In this document: in pieces, positions 45,810 through 54,258 of the stretch | Layout: the number at the start of each line of letters is the position of its first letter | Numbering within the stretch: position 1 is the stretch's first letter | NCBI GenBank assembly: GCA_963725895.1 | Contig: CAVSAJ010000004.1 | Coordinates: forward strand, 124,001 to 188,000 | DNA: 64,000 nt | Source: Bog-473 sp963725895 | Lineage (GTDB): Bacteria; Actinomycetota; Acidimicrobiia; Acidimicrobiales; RAAP-2 | Direction: 5' to 3' | Position numbers and translations under genes: made by a program | Notes under the pieces: model-generated | What the model saw: the letters and a program-made list of their open reading frames with translations, nothing else | What the model was told of the DNA's origin: nothing | Databases searched by the model: none

Positions 45810-46283
45810 GTGAGCACGGGCGCCGATCCAGACCCGGGGACGCTCGTCGCCGATCGACTGGCCATCTCGGACCTCGTGCACGCCTACGCGCAGTGCGTCG
45901 ACCGGCGTGACGCCGATGCGGTTGCCCGACTCTTCACCGAGGACGGCACCTTCGTCGCCTACGCCACGCCTGGTGGCGCCGCGGAGCCAGCCAGTCGGAG
46001 CACGGGGCGGGCCCAGATCGCCAGGGCGATCGACACGGCCCGGTACTACCGGCAGACCACACACACCATCGGGAACCACCTGGCCACGGTGAACGGTGAC
46101 CGCGCCACGGGCGAGACCCGGTGCGTCGCCTACCACGTACTCGGCGACGAGGGAACCGAGACACTGATGGTGTGGCACATCCGCTATCTCGACGCGTACG
46201 TCCGCCGCCCCGAGGGATGGCGGATCCATGAGCGGGTGCTGCGCGTCGACCTCATCAGCGACCAACCGCTGCGCGCGGGCTGA
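45810..46283 (+). CDS. SnoaL-like (NTF2-fold) protein
   Basis: 157 residues from GTG 45810. The SnoaL_4 pattern is RLAISDLVHAYAQCVDRRDA followed by VARLFTEDGTFVAYATPGG and THTIGNHLATVNGDRATGET. NTF2-fold proteins of this group are small dehydratases, isomerases or binding proteins; the substrate is unknown. It lies 18 bases after the amidohydrolase stop, probably in the same operon, and is convergent with the LLM gene. Confidence 0.83.
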   Translation: MSTGADPDPGTLVADRLAISDLVHAYAQCVDRRDADAVARLFTEDGTFVAYATPGGAAEPASRSTGRAQIARAIDTARYYRQTTHTIGNHLATVNGDRATGETRCVAYHVLGDEGTETLMVWHIRYLDAYVRRPEGWRIHERVLRVDLISDQPLRAG

Positions 46284-46285
46284 GG

Positions 46286-47221
46286 TCAGGGCGGTGGGGT
46301 GACGCCTGTGCGCCGGGCGATCTGACGGAGCTCGTCACGGGCCTCCTCCAGGCTCGCCGAGCCCAGGTTCAGCACCACCCGGCGCGCCCCGAGCGCGGCG
46401 GCCTGCTCGAGAGTGGAGCGGTCGACGGTTGCCGACGTCGTCACCCCGCTCAGGGTCACGTCGATGGCCGCGGGGTCGCGACCGGCCGCGGTCGCCTCGT
46501 CGGCGAGGAGGCGTAGTGCGGCGGCCAGACGATCGCCCCTGAGCCCGAGGGACAGCCATCCGTCGCCGCGTCGCGTGGCCCGACGAATGGCGGCAGGAGT
46601 CGTCCCGCCCACCTCGATCGGCACACCACCGGCCCGGGCGGGTCGGGGGAACGACTGCACGCCGCTGAAGGAGAAGTGGCGCCCATCGAACTGCGCGCCC
46701 CGGTGCGGGTCGGCGCGCCACAGTGCGCGGATCGCGTCGATCGCCTCGTCCGCGCGCGCACCCCGGCCGGCGAAGTCGACGCCACCGGCCTCGAGCTCCT
46801 CGCGTAACCATCCCAGGCCGACCCCGAGCCGGAGCCGGCCCCCGGACAACCGGTCGACCGTGGCCGCACGCTTCGCCAGGACGAGCGGGCTGTGCAGTGG
46901 CAAGACGAGGAGACCGGTGGCGAGCCCGAGGGTCGTCGTGACGCCGGCCACGTACGCGAGGGTGTCGAGCGGATCGGGGATCACGCAGTCGTCGGGGAGC
47001 GGGACGCGTCCGGACCTCGAGTAGGGGTACCTGCTGGTGTAGTCGACGGCGAGCACCACGTGTTCGGGAAGGACCAGCGACTCGAAGCCGAGTCGCTCCG
47101 CGTCCCGGGCGAATGGCGCGATCCAATCGGGATCGGCGAAGTCGGCCGCTCCCACGGGGGGAATCACGGCCAGAGCCGCAACCGGCTTCGCTCCTGAGCC
47201 CGTCGGCACCAACGCGACCAT
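46286..47221 (-). CDS. LLM-class F420/flavin-dependent oxidoreductase
   Basis: 311 residues with a luciferase-like TIM barrel: FARDAERLGFESLVLPEHVV, TTLGLATGLLVLPLHSPLVL, KRAATVDRLSGGRLRLGVGL and GWLREELEAGGVDFAGRG. The C-terminal part has PIEVGGTTPAAIRRATRRGD. Many actinobacterial members use coenzyme F420. Substrate is unknown. The start codon corresponds to ATG 47221, 147 bp from the divergent SnoaL-like gene. Confidence 0.88.
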   Translation of the reverse strand: MVALVPTGSGAKPVAALAVIPPVGAADFADPDWIAPFARDAERLGFESLVLPEHVVLAVDYTSRYPYSRSGRVPLPDDCVIPDPLDTLAYVAGVTTTLGLATGLLVLPLHSPLVLAKRAATVDRLSGGRLRLGVGLGWLREELEAGGVDFAGRGARADEAIDAIRALWRADPHRGAQFDGRHFSFSGVQSFPRPARAGGVPIEVGGTTPAAIRRATRRGDGWLSLGLRGDRLAAALRLLADEATAAGRDPAAIDVTLSGVTTSATVDRSTLEQAAALGARRVVLNLGSASLEEARDELRQIARRTGVTPPP

Positions 47222-47368
47222 GACCGCTCATCTTGGCCGACCACGCACGTCGGGTCTCGTGATGGCCCGGCGGCATCGCAGGTCCAGGCGCTCAGGCGAC
47301 GACGCCATAGGGTTGGCCGGTACGAGTGCACGGCGGTCACGAGCTGGCCACAGGACGCGGAGGACGGT

Positions 47369-47878
47369 GTGGGGGAAAGTCCGGTGGGTGAGGACGCGCA
47401 GCTCTGGATCGACAAGCAGAAGCTGGCGGAATTGATCGCCCTGCTCTCGTCTGCCGTCGACCGCGCCGATCGGGAGCGGATTGCCTCGTGCTACACCGAA
47501 GACTCTTTCGACGACCACGGCACCTTCAAGGGAACCGGTCAGCAATTCGCCGACTTCGTGTGTCGCGCCGGTCCGATGAGCTCGATGCACCACCTGCTCG
47601 GGCAGTCGATCTTCGACATTGAAGGTGACGAGGCCTGGGGAGAGACGTTCTATGTCTTCCACGGCACCGCCGGCACCGCCCAGGTCGCCGGTCATGGCCG
47701 CTACGTGGACCACTTCCGTCGGGTCGGCGGCAGCTGGAAGTTGGCATACCGCCGCGTGGTGCCGGATGCGGTACCGGCGGGGGACGACCCGTTGGCGTAC
47801 CAGCAGGCACGGCGCGACCGGGACGATCCGAGCTATGACAGGCGGCGGCGGGACCCGAACCCACGACTTCAGCCGTGA
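47369..47878 (+). CDS. SnoaL-like (NTF2-fold) protein
   Basis: 169 residues from GTG 47369. The core KQKLAELIALLSSAVDRADR, CYTEDSFDDHGTFKGTGQQF and MSSMHHLLGQSIFDIEGDEA is the SnoaL_4 fold found in small dehydratases. The C-terminal residues RRRRDPNPRLQP lie in a palindrome-rich tail and may not belong to the fold. A second member of the same fold is 1.1 kb away. Function is unknown. Confidence 0.8.
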   Translation: MGESPVGEDAQLWIDKQKLAELIALLSSAVDRADRERIASCYTEDSFDDHGTFKGTGQQFADFVCRAGPMSSMHHLLGQSIFDIEGDEAWGETFYVFHGTAGTAQVAGHGRYVDHFRRVGGSWKLAYRRVVPDAVPAGDDPLAYQQARRDRDDPSYDRRRRDPNPRLQP

Positions 47879-48069
47879 AGGTGAGGTCGTGCCGTCATTC
47901 GACCAGGACGAATTGGAAGCGGGAAGGGAACGCGGATGGAAGCGGTCCCCGAACACCTCCCAACGGCCCTGTGTCCAGATCACCCGTTACCTGGGTTGCC
48001 GATCAGCCGTTCTCAATCTGGGATATGTCGGCCCTGACCGAGCATGCAGGAGTGGGCGCTGCGCTCGAG

Positions 48070-48153
<84 letters not shown>

Positions 48154-48288
48154 GAGTGACCGGCCAACAGTAGTCCCTGCGTCCGCAGCCCAGGTTTGGC
48201 GACGGCCGTGCGTGTGGGCATAGGTGACCAGGTCAGACGCTTGCCAGATCCCAGTTGAAGGCAGGGGACCGGTAATCTCTTGGAAACC

Positions 48289-48945
48289 ATGGGACTCCAG
48301 CAGTTTGAGGAGCGCCTCGAGCGTCTGGTGGAGGGAACGTTGGCCAAGCCGTTTCGAAGCAATCTGCAGCCGGTCGAGATAGGCCGGCGGCTGACGCGCG
48401 AGATGGACCTCCACCGTCGAGTGGGGGTGCGCGGCCTCATCGCGCCTAACTCGTTCGCCGTGACCCTTGCGCCGGCGGATGTGAGCCGCTTCGCCAACTT
48501 CATCGACGCGCTGTCCCGCGAGCTCGCGGATGCCGCTCGGGAGCACGCCAAGATCGAGGGCTACTCCTTCGTGGGTCCCGTCGAGGTGGAGATCTTCGAG
48601 GGGTCCAATTTGAAGGCGGGCCGCTTCACCGTGACGGCCGAGGTGCACGAGAGTGAGGATGGCGGGTTCCTTGCCGAGCTGGTCCTGCCCGACGGCAGGC
48701 GGGTCAGCGTTGGTTCAGAACCCCTGGTCATCGGACGCCTCCCTGAATGCGGCGTCGTGCTGCCCGACTCCAACGTGAGCCGGCGCCACGCCGAGCTGCG
48801 GCGCAAGGATGACGGCGTGTTCGTCATCGACCTGGGGTCGACCAACGGCACCCGGGTCAACGGCGCCCCGGTTCGGGAGCAGCTTCTCGCCAGCGGTGAC
48901 GAAGTCAGCGTGGGCTCGACGAAGCTGATCTTCGAAATGTCGTGA
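48289..48945 (+). CDS. fhaA: FhaA: DUF3662 and FHA domain protein
   Basis: 218 residues from ATG 48289. The N-terminal DUF3662 domain is FEERLERLVEGTLAKPF with PVEIGRRLTREMDLHRRVG; the C-terminal FHA domain has LVIGRLPECGVVLPDSNVSR, RRHAELR and DLGSTNGTRVNG. In mycobacteria FhaA binds phosphorylated MviN/MurJ pseudokinase and CwlM to regulate peptidoglycan synthesis. This one lacks the long linker of mycobacterial FhaA (about 520 residues). TAATCT at 48272-48277 is a plausible -10. The stop overlaps the fhaB start. Confidence 0.94.
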   Translation: MGLQQFEERLERLVEGTLAKPFRSNLQPVEIGRRLTREMDLHRRVGVRGLIAPNSFAVTLAPADVSRFANFIDALSRELADAAREHAKIEGYSFVGPVEVEIFEGSNLKAGRFTVTAEVHESEDGGFLAELVLPDGRRVSVGSEPLVIGRLPECGVVLPDSNVSRRHAELRRKDDGVFVIDLGSTNGTRVNGAPVREQLLASGDEVSVGSTKLIFEMS

Positions 48946-49478
48946 CGGGAAGCTCGGTGGCGGTCCTCCTCGCCACGCAAAATCTCAACGCCGTCCTCCG
49001 GGTCTTGCAATGGGGAGTCATCGTCCTGATCTTCCTCTTCTTTCTGCGCGTGATCCGCGCGGTGTGGGTCGAGATGAGCCCCGCAACCGTGCGCAAGACC
49101 CGTTCGGAGCGCCGACACGAGCGTCGGCAGGAGCGGGCGACGGCACGCCCGGCCGCGGAAGAGCGTCCGAAGCAGAGCCGGCGTCGCCAGCTCTACTTGA
49201 AGGTGGTGCAGCCTGAAGGCCACGCGGGCCGCACGTACGACCTCGATGACGAGTTGACCATTGGGCGCTCGCCCGGCTGCGGCGTCGCCATGCCCGAGGA
49301 CATTTACACCTCGACGCTCCACGCTCGGCTGTTCCGGCGCAACGACCAGCTCTGGGTGGAGGACCTCGGCTCGACCAACGGCACCTACGTGAATTCCGAA
49401 CAGATCAAGCAGGCCGTACGCCTGGGCAAGGGCGACCTGCTTCAGATCGGCTCGACTGTCTTCGAGGTCTCTCGGTGA
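48942..49478 (+). CDS. fhaB: FhaB (FipA): membrane-anchored FHA protein
   Basis: 178 residues from GTG 48942, overlapping the fhaA stop. One transmembrane helix (about 19-40, LRVLQWGVIVLIFLFFLRVI) is followed by a basic linker and an FHA domain: LTIGRSPGCGVAMPEDIYTS, LHARLFRRN and DLGSTNGTYVNSEQ. The domain reads phospho-Thr on kinase targets. It overlaps the pstP start by four bases, a conserved actinobacterial arrangement. Confidence 0.94.
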   Translation: MTGSSVAVLLATQNLNAVLRVLQWGVIVLIFLFFLRVIRAVWVEMSPATVRKTRSERRHERRQERATARPAAEERPKQSRRRQLYLKVVQPEGHAGRTYDLDDELTIGRSPGCGVAMPEDIYTSTLHARLFRRNDQLWVEDLGSTNGTYVNSEQIKQAVRLGKGDLLQIGSTVFEVSR

Positions 49479-51124
49479 CCGTGTTGCGATCGGGGTCGGC
49501 AACCGACGTCGGCCGCATCCGCACCGTCAACCAGGACCTACCGCTCGAGCGTCCAAACCTCTACGCCGTGGCCGATGGCATGGGTGGCCACGTCGGGGGC
49601 GAGGTCGCGGCCCGTGTGGCGGTCGAGACATTGGTCCGGGTCTTCGAGCACGCCCCCACCGTGGACGGTTTGCGCGCCGCGTTCACCGAGGCGAACAACG
49701 CGGTCTGGCAGGAGAGCCAGGTGAACACCGACCTGCGTGGCATGGGGACGACGCTCACCGCCATGGCCCTCGTCGGAGGGACGGACGGCAAGGACGTGCT
49801 GGCGCTGGGCAACGTGGGCGACTCCCGCGCGTACCTGTACTCCGACGGCGAGTTGTCTCAGGTCACCGCCGACCACAGCCTGGCCGAGGAGCGAATGCGC
49901 AACGGCGAGATGACCGAGGAGGAGGCAGCGGTTCATCCCCAGCGCCACATCCTTACGCGGGCCCTCGGGGTGACCTCCGAGGTGGCCGCGGACATGTGGG
50001 AGCTCGAGCTGCGCACCGGTGACCGGGTGTTGCTCTGTTCCGATGGCCTGACCAACGAGGTGAGCACCGAGGAGATGGCGGCGATCCTGGGGGAGGTCGA
50101 AGATCCAGACGAGGCGGCGCGCCGTCTCGTCGATGTGGCCAACGAGCACGGGGGAGCCGACAACATCACCGTCGTCGTCGTCGACGTCCAAGTCGGTGAG
50201 GACGATGACGGCACCAAGTCGAAGGTGATGCCCCTGGCGCTCGAGGCAGCGTCGGTCGCCGTTGGGGCGGCGGGTGCAGCCGGCACCACACCTGTGGCGG
50301 GAGCGGCGGGGGACCCGGCGGGGGGAGCGACGGCGAGCGACCCGGCGGGGGGGAGCGACCCGGCGGGGGGGAGCGACCCGGCGGCAGCGACTCCTGGCGC
50401 ACCCACTGGCTCACCCGCCAGTCCCGAGAGCAGGAGCGACGCGACGGCAGTGCTGCCCGCGTTCAGGCCCGACGACACGTTGGCGCCCGGTTCTCGTCTC
50501 GGCTTCGGCGCCGAGCCACTGTCGCTCGCTGAGACCGGTCCGCGCAGCGACGAGTTTTTTCTGGGCACCGCGACGGCTGTCCCCGTGGCCCGGTCCACCA
50601 CACGGGTCCCGCCGCCACCTGTGGCCCGCCCGGCGGGCGGCGCCGAGCCACCCGGGAAGGAGAGCCGGGGTGCACGCCGACGCCGGCTGGGCATCCCGCG
50701 GCGGATCACCTTTCGGGTCGTCGGGTTCGTGTTGCTGATCGCCGCGGTGCCCGTCGCCGCGTACTTCGTGCTGCGCTGGTACGCCTACGACAACTGGATC
50801 GTGACCACCCAGGGCCAGCAGATCGTGGTGAAGCAGGGTCAGCCCGGCGGAGTGCTCTGGTTCCACCCCAAGGTCGTCGACCGCACGGGTCACACGCTGA
50901 GCGAGGTCTTGCCCGACGCTGCGGCCGCCGTGCACAGCGGCGTGCAAGAAGGTTCCCTGGCGAAGGCCCAGAACTACGTGACGCAGATCGTCAGCGCCGC
51001 GACCGTCGCGACGTCCACCACCACCACCACCACCACCACGACCACGACGACGACGCTCGTGCCTGGCGCGGCGGGCTCGACGTCCTCGACCTCGACGACG
51101 ACCACGACCGGGGGTACGACGTGA
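49475..51124 (+). CDS. pstP: Ser/Thr phosphatase PstP (PP2C family)
   Basis: 549 residues. The PP2C catalytic domain (1-240) has RTVNQD, VADGMGGHVGGEVAARVAVE, LGNVGDSRAYLYSDGELSQV and LLCSDGLTNEVSTEEMAAIL with GGADNITVVVVD for metal binding. A cytoplasmic Ala/Gly/Pro linker with SDPAGG repeats leads to one transmembrane helix (about 411-433), an extracytoplasmic segment and a Thr-rich tail. It reverses PknB phosphorylation. In mycobacteria rodA, pbpA and pknA lie between pstP and pknB; here pknB follows directly. Confidence 0.95.
   Translation: MTVLRSGSATDVGRIRTVNQDLPLERPNLYAVADGMGGHVGGEVAARVAVETLVRVFEHAPTVDGLRAAFTEANNAVWQESQVNTDLRGMGTTLTAMALVGGTDGKDVLALGNVGDSRAYLYSDGELSQVTADHSLAEERMRNGEMTEEEAAVHPQRHILTRALGVTSEVAADMWELELRTGDRVLLCSDGLTNEVSTEEMAAILGEVEDPDEAARRLVDVANEHGGADNITVVVVDVQVGEDDDGTKSKVMPLALEAASVAVGAAGAAGTTPVAGAAGDPAGGATASDPAGGSDPAGGSDPAAATPGAPTGSPASPESRSDATAVLPAFRPDDTLAPGSRLGFGAEPLSLAETGPRSDEFFLGTATAVPVARSTTRVPPPPVARPAGGAEPPGKESRGARRRRLGIPRRITFRVVGFVLLIAAVPVAAYFVLRWYAYDNWIVTTQGQQIVVKQGQPGGVLWFHPKVVDRTGHTLSEVLPDAAAAVHSGVQEGSLAKAQNYVTQIVSAATVATSTTTTTTTTTTTTTLVPGAAGSTSSTSTTTTTGGTT
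51016..51055. repeat. ACC/ACG trinucleotide tract in the pstP tail
   Basis: Runs of ACC followed by ACG encode a poly-Thr stretch in the extracytoplasmic end of PstP. Length variation between strains is likely. Confidence 0.75.
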
Positions 51125-51162
51125 ACGAAGCGCCCAGCCCCATTCTCCGAAGTCGACCAGCG

Positions 51163-51168
51163 TAGGCT
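51163..51168 (+). promoter_or_regulatory. Candidate -10 (TAGGCT) for pknB
   Basis: TAGGCT ends nine bases before ATG 51178 in the short pstP-pknB gap, with no Shine-Dalgarno, so a near-leaderless pknB transcript independent of pstP is possible. Confidence 0.3.
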
Positions 51169-51177
51169 CAGGACGCC

Positions 51178-53130
51178 ATGCAGCCCGTCGAGAACCCGCG
51201 CGTCTATTGCGGTCGCTACGAGCTGACCCATTTGATCGCGCGTGGCGGCATGGCGCAGGTGTACCGCGCCATGGATCGCCAGCTCGATCGGCCCGTCGCC
51301 CTCAAGGTCCTCTTCCCCGAACTGTCGGTGGATCGCACCTTCGTCGAGCGGTTCCGGCGCGAGGCACAAGCGGCAGCCAACCTGTCCCACCCGAACATCG
51401 TCCCCGTGTTCGACTGGGGCGAGGACGACGGGGCGTACTTCATCGTGATGGAGTTTGTGGACGGTCGCCCGCTCTCGGCCGTGCTGCGCGACCCCGAGCC
51501 GATGCCGCCGCGCCAGACCGCCATGATCGGCGCCGGCGTCGCCGCGGCACTTGCCTTCGCGCATCGCCACGGCGTGATTCACCGCGACGTGAAGCCTGGC
51601 AACGTCCTCATCACGCCCGACGGCGACGTGAAGGTCACCGACTTCGGCATCGCCCGCGCCGTCAACACCGAGGAGAGCCTCACCCAGACCGGCGCGGTCA
51701 TGGGCACCGCGGCCTACTTCTCACCTGAGCAGGCCGAAGGCAAGGGTGTCGACGCGCGAAGCGATATCTATTCGCTCGGTGTCGTGCTCTACGAGATGGC
51801 CGTCGGCCGGCCTCCGTTCACCGGCGACTCGCCCGTGGCCGTCGCCTCCAAGCACGTGCGCGACCACCCGGTTTTGCCCCGGGTCGCCAATCCCGCCGTC
51901 CCGCCGGCACTCGAGGCCGTCGTGATGAAGGCGATGGCAAAGGACCCCGCCGAGCGGTACGGATCGGCCGAGGAGCTGCGGGCGGACCTGCTCCGGTTCG
52001 CCGACGGCCGCCCCGTCGAGGCGAACGACCCGGGTGCCACCTCGGTCATTGCGGCCGTGGGGGCGACCCAGGCCATCCCGGCCATGACGGGCCAGACCCA
52101 GGTGATCGGTGGACCGACGCCGACGAGCCGCGAGGACGAAGAGCGCAAGAAGCGGACGCGCCGGCTGGTGGTGATCTTGGTGATCCTCCTCGTCGCCCTG
52201 GCCATCATCGCCTTCTTCTTGCTCCGGTCGGTGTTCGGCGGCAACGTCACCGTTCCGGACGTGGCCGGCCAGACCACGAGCGAAGCAACGCAGACGCTGC
52301 GGAACGACAACCTGACGGTCGGCACGATCAGGACGGTGGTGTCGAGCACCGTCACGAGCGGCGTGGTCATCTCCACCGACCCCACGGCGGGTGCGTCGGC
52401 GTCGAAGAATTCCGCGGTCGATCTCGACGTGAGCGCCGGGCCGGCCGTCGCCGTCCCGTCGGTGGTCGGCCAGCAGCTGACCCAGGCCGAGCAGCTCCTC
52501 ACGGCGGCTGGACTGAATTACGTCCCGCACTTCTTGTCGAGCAACAAGCCGGTCGGGACCGTTCTGGACCAGAACCCCGGTCACGGGACGAAGGTGAAGT
52601 CCGGCACGAAGGTGGTCTTGACCGTCTCTGGCACCCAGACCTCGGTCACGGTGCCCAGCGTGCTCGGGCAGAGCCCGGCGTCGGCCGGCTCGACGCTTCG
52701 CGGTGCCGGCCTGAACGTGGGTACCCAGACGAGCGGGTGCTCGGGCCAGTACGGAAACGGGGTGGTGTCCTCGCAGAACCCCGCGCCCAACGCCACCGCA
52801 CAGCCCAACCAAGCCGTGAACCTCGTGATCTCCAACTGCATCACGGTGCCAGGCGTGATCGGTCAGACGGTGAGCGGGGCCCAGTCGGCCATCAGTGGGG
52901 CCGGTCTGGTCGCCAACACGACCACGGACACCACCTGTGCGAACGGGGCAACGGCCGGCACGGTCGACAACCAGAGCCCGGGTTCGGGCGCATTGGTGGG
53001 CGGCGGGAGCACGGTGAACATCTCGGTCTGCCAGCCGGCCACGACGACCTCGAGCTCCTCGACGACCACGACGTCGACGACACCGTCGTCCACCTCGTCG
53101 ACCACGAGCACCCTGCCGCACGGCCCCTAG
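51178..53130 (+). CDS. pknB: Ser/Thr kinase PknB with four PASTA domains
   Basis: 650-residue transmembrane kinase that senses peptidoglycan fragments and controls growth. The kinase domain has RGGMAQVYRA, ATP-binding Lys43, HRDVKPGNV (Asp137), DFG at 155-157 and an activation loop with two Thr near SLTQTGAVMGT, as in mycobacterial PknB. One transmembrane helix spans about 330-350. Four PASTA repeats follow, each beginning VP.V.GQ; the third and fourth contain two Cys each, suggesting disulfides. The tail is Ser/Thr-rich. It ends 13 bases before the convergent trpG gene. Confidence 0.97.
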   Translation: MQPVENPRVYCGRYELTHLIARGGMAQVYRAMDRQLDRPVALKVLFPELSVDRTFVERFRREAQAAANLSHPNIVPVFDWGEDDGAYFIVMEFVDGRPLSAVLRDPEPMPPRQTAMIGAGVAAALAFAHRHGVIHRDVKPGNVLITPDGDVKVTDFGIARAVNTEESLTQTGAVMGTAAYFSPEQAEGKGVDARSDIYSLGVVLYEMAVGRPPFTGDSPVAVASKHVRDHPVLPRVANPAVPPALEAVVMKAMAKDPAERYGSAEELRADLLRFADGRPVEANDPGATSVIAAVGATQAIPAMTGQTQVIGGPTPTSREDEERKKRTRRLVVILVILLVALAIIAFFLLRSVFGGNVTVPDVAGQTTSEATQTLRNDNLTVGTIRTVVSSTVTSGVVISTDPTAGASASKNSAVDLDVSAGPAVAVPSVVGQQLTQAEQLLTAAGLNYVPHFLSSNKPVGTVLDQNPGHGTKVKSGTKVVLTVSGTQTSVTVPSVLGQSPASAGSTLRGAGLNVGTQTSGCSGQYGNGVVSSQNPAPNATAQPNQAVNLVISNCITVPGVIGQTVSGAQSAISGAGLVANTTTDTTCANGATAGTVDNQSPGSGALVGGGSTVNISVCQPATTTSSSSTTTTSTTPSSTSSTTSTLPHGP

Positions 53131-53143
53131 CCACCTAGCGGGC

Positions 53144-53752
53144 CTATGGGCGCACCGCTTCGGCGCCGGTCGTCACGGCCACCTGCTCGAGGAAGTTCGC
53201 GAGAAGCGCCGGGCCCGACGCGGTCAGGACGGACTCAGGGTGGAACTGCACCCCTTCGACCGCGAACGTGCGGTGGCGCAGGCCCATCACAACGCCGTCC
53301 GTCGAGGTGGCAGTGACCTCGAGCTCGTCTGGCACCGAGTCGGGTCGCACGACGAGCGAGTGGTAGCGCGTCGCGACGAAGGGGTTGGGGAGGCCGGCGA
53401 AGAGACCACGCCCGTCGTGATGGATCTCTGAGGTCTTGCCGTGCATGAGGTGGGGAGCCTCGACGATCTCGCACCCGAAGGCCTGGCCGACACACTGGTG
53501 GCCCAGACAGACGCCCAGGATGGGGATCTCGCCGGCGAGCTGGGCGATCGCCTCGAGGCTCACCCCGCCGTCCTCGGGCCGTCCCGGTCCTGGTGAGATC
53601 AGCACGGCGTCGGGCCGCTCGGTCCGGATGCCTCCCACGTCTATGGCGTCGTTGCGGAACACCACTGGATCGGCACCGAGCTCGCCCAACTCCTGGACCA
53701 GGTTGTAGACGAACGAGTCGTAGTTGTCGACGACGAGCACCCGCGGCCCCAT
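53144..53752 (-). CDS. trpG: Anthranilate/aminodeoxychorismate synthase glutaminase component
   Basis: 202-residue class I glutamine amidotransferase supplying ammonia for anthranilate or p-aminobenzoate synthesis. The start VLVVDNYDSFVYNLVQELGE, PGPGRPEDGG, nucleophile Cys in ILGVCLGHQCVGQAFG and C-terminal His-Glu in VEGVQFHPESVLT are intact. Its position next to pknB matches M. tuberculosis trpG (Rv0013). ATG 53752 gives the family N-terminus; a longer frame upstream runs through a repeat tract and is rejected. Whether it serves folate or Trp synthesis cannot be told. Confidence 0.94.
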   Translation of the reverse strand: MGPRVLVVDNYDSFVYNLVQELGELGADPVVFRNDAIDVGGIRTERPDAVLISPGPGRPEDGGVSLEAIAQLAGEIPILGVCLGHQCVGQAFGCEIVEAPHLMHGKTSEIHHDGRGLFAGLPNPFVATRYHSLVVRPDSVPDELEVTATSTDGVVMGLRHRTFAVEGVQFHPESVLTASGPALLANFLEQVAVTTGAEAVRP

Positions 53753-53800
53753 GGACGCGCCATCGTACCGGCCCCATCCGCGCCGCCCGGTCGCCTCCGG

Positions 53801-53848
53801 GCGACTCCCGGCGACTCCCGGCGACTCCCGGCGACTTCGGGCGACTCG
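53801..53848. repeat. Tandem 10-bp repeats GCGACTCCCG between trpG and crgA
   Basis: Three exact GCGACTCCCG units are followed by GCGACTTCGG and a partial unit. The tract lies in the 121-bp divergent gap. Such a unit could vary in number and change spacing in the promoter region. Confidence 0.8.
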
Positions 53849-53859
53849 CTCCTTCTGAC

Positions 53860-53865
53860 TAACCT
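53860..53865 (+). promoter_or_regulatory. Candidate -10 (TAACCT) for crgA
   Basis: TAACCT ends eight bases before GTG 53874, with no ribosome-binding site, so the crgA transcript is probably leaderless. Confidence 0.4.
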
Positions 53866-53873
53866 CTGACCCC

Positions 53874-54194
53874 GTGGCAACGAGCACCAAGGGCAAAGGC
53901 CCAGGCGGCGCCTCCCGCAAGGGAAAGTCGGCCACGGGCCGCGCGGCGAAAGTCGGCCGGTACAAGACCCCCGAGGAGAGCGGCCGCTACACGGCGCCGA
54001 TCCCCAAGAGCGTGCGCCATAGCCCGCCATGGTTCGGCGCGCTCATCTTGGTATTGCTCATCGGGGGAGTGGCGATCATCACGCTCAACTACCTCGCCCG
54101 CTTGCCTTTCATGGCCCACGGCTCACCGTGGGGCCTCGTGATCGGCCTCGTGATGATCTTCGTGGGCTTCCTCGCCGCCACGCGCTACCACTGA
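53874..54194 (+). CDS. crgA: Cell division protein CrgA
   Basis: 106 residues. A basic, Gly/Lys-rich cytoplasmic N-terminus precedes the conserved RYTAPIPKSVRHSPPWFGAL and two transmembrane helices (ALILVLLIGGVAIITLNYLA and PWGLVIGLVMIFVGFLAATR). CrgA is an actinobacterial divisome membrane protein that interacts with FtsZ, FtsQ and penicillin-binding proteins. Position beside trpG and pknB matches mycobacteria (Rv0011c). Confidence 0.93.
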   Translation: MATSTKGKGPGGASRKGKSATGRAAKVGRYKTPEESGRYTAPIPKSVRHSPPWFGALILVLLIGGVAIITLNYLARLPFMAHGSPWGLVIGLVMIFVGFLAATRYH

Positions 54195-54258
54195 CGGGTG
54201 CCCGCGCGCCCGCGCCCCCCGTCCCGAGTACGGGCATTGCCCGCGGCGGCGCAGGTGG

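Noticed and set aside
47838..47900. tRNA-like 3' half on the minus strand
   Set aside because: A T-arm-like and variable-arm-like hairpin is visible, but the invariant A58 is missing and no matching acceptor or anticodon arm exists. It overlaps the end of a SnoaL-like gene.
27437..48069. CRISPR arrays, insertion sequences or prophage genes in the accessory stretch
   Set aside because: No repeat-spacer pattern, transposase, integrase or terminal inverted repeats were found.
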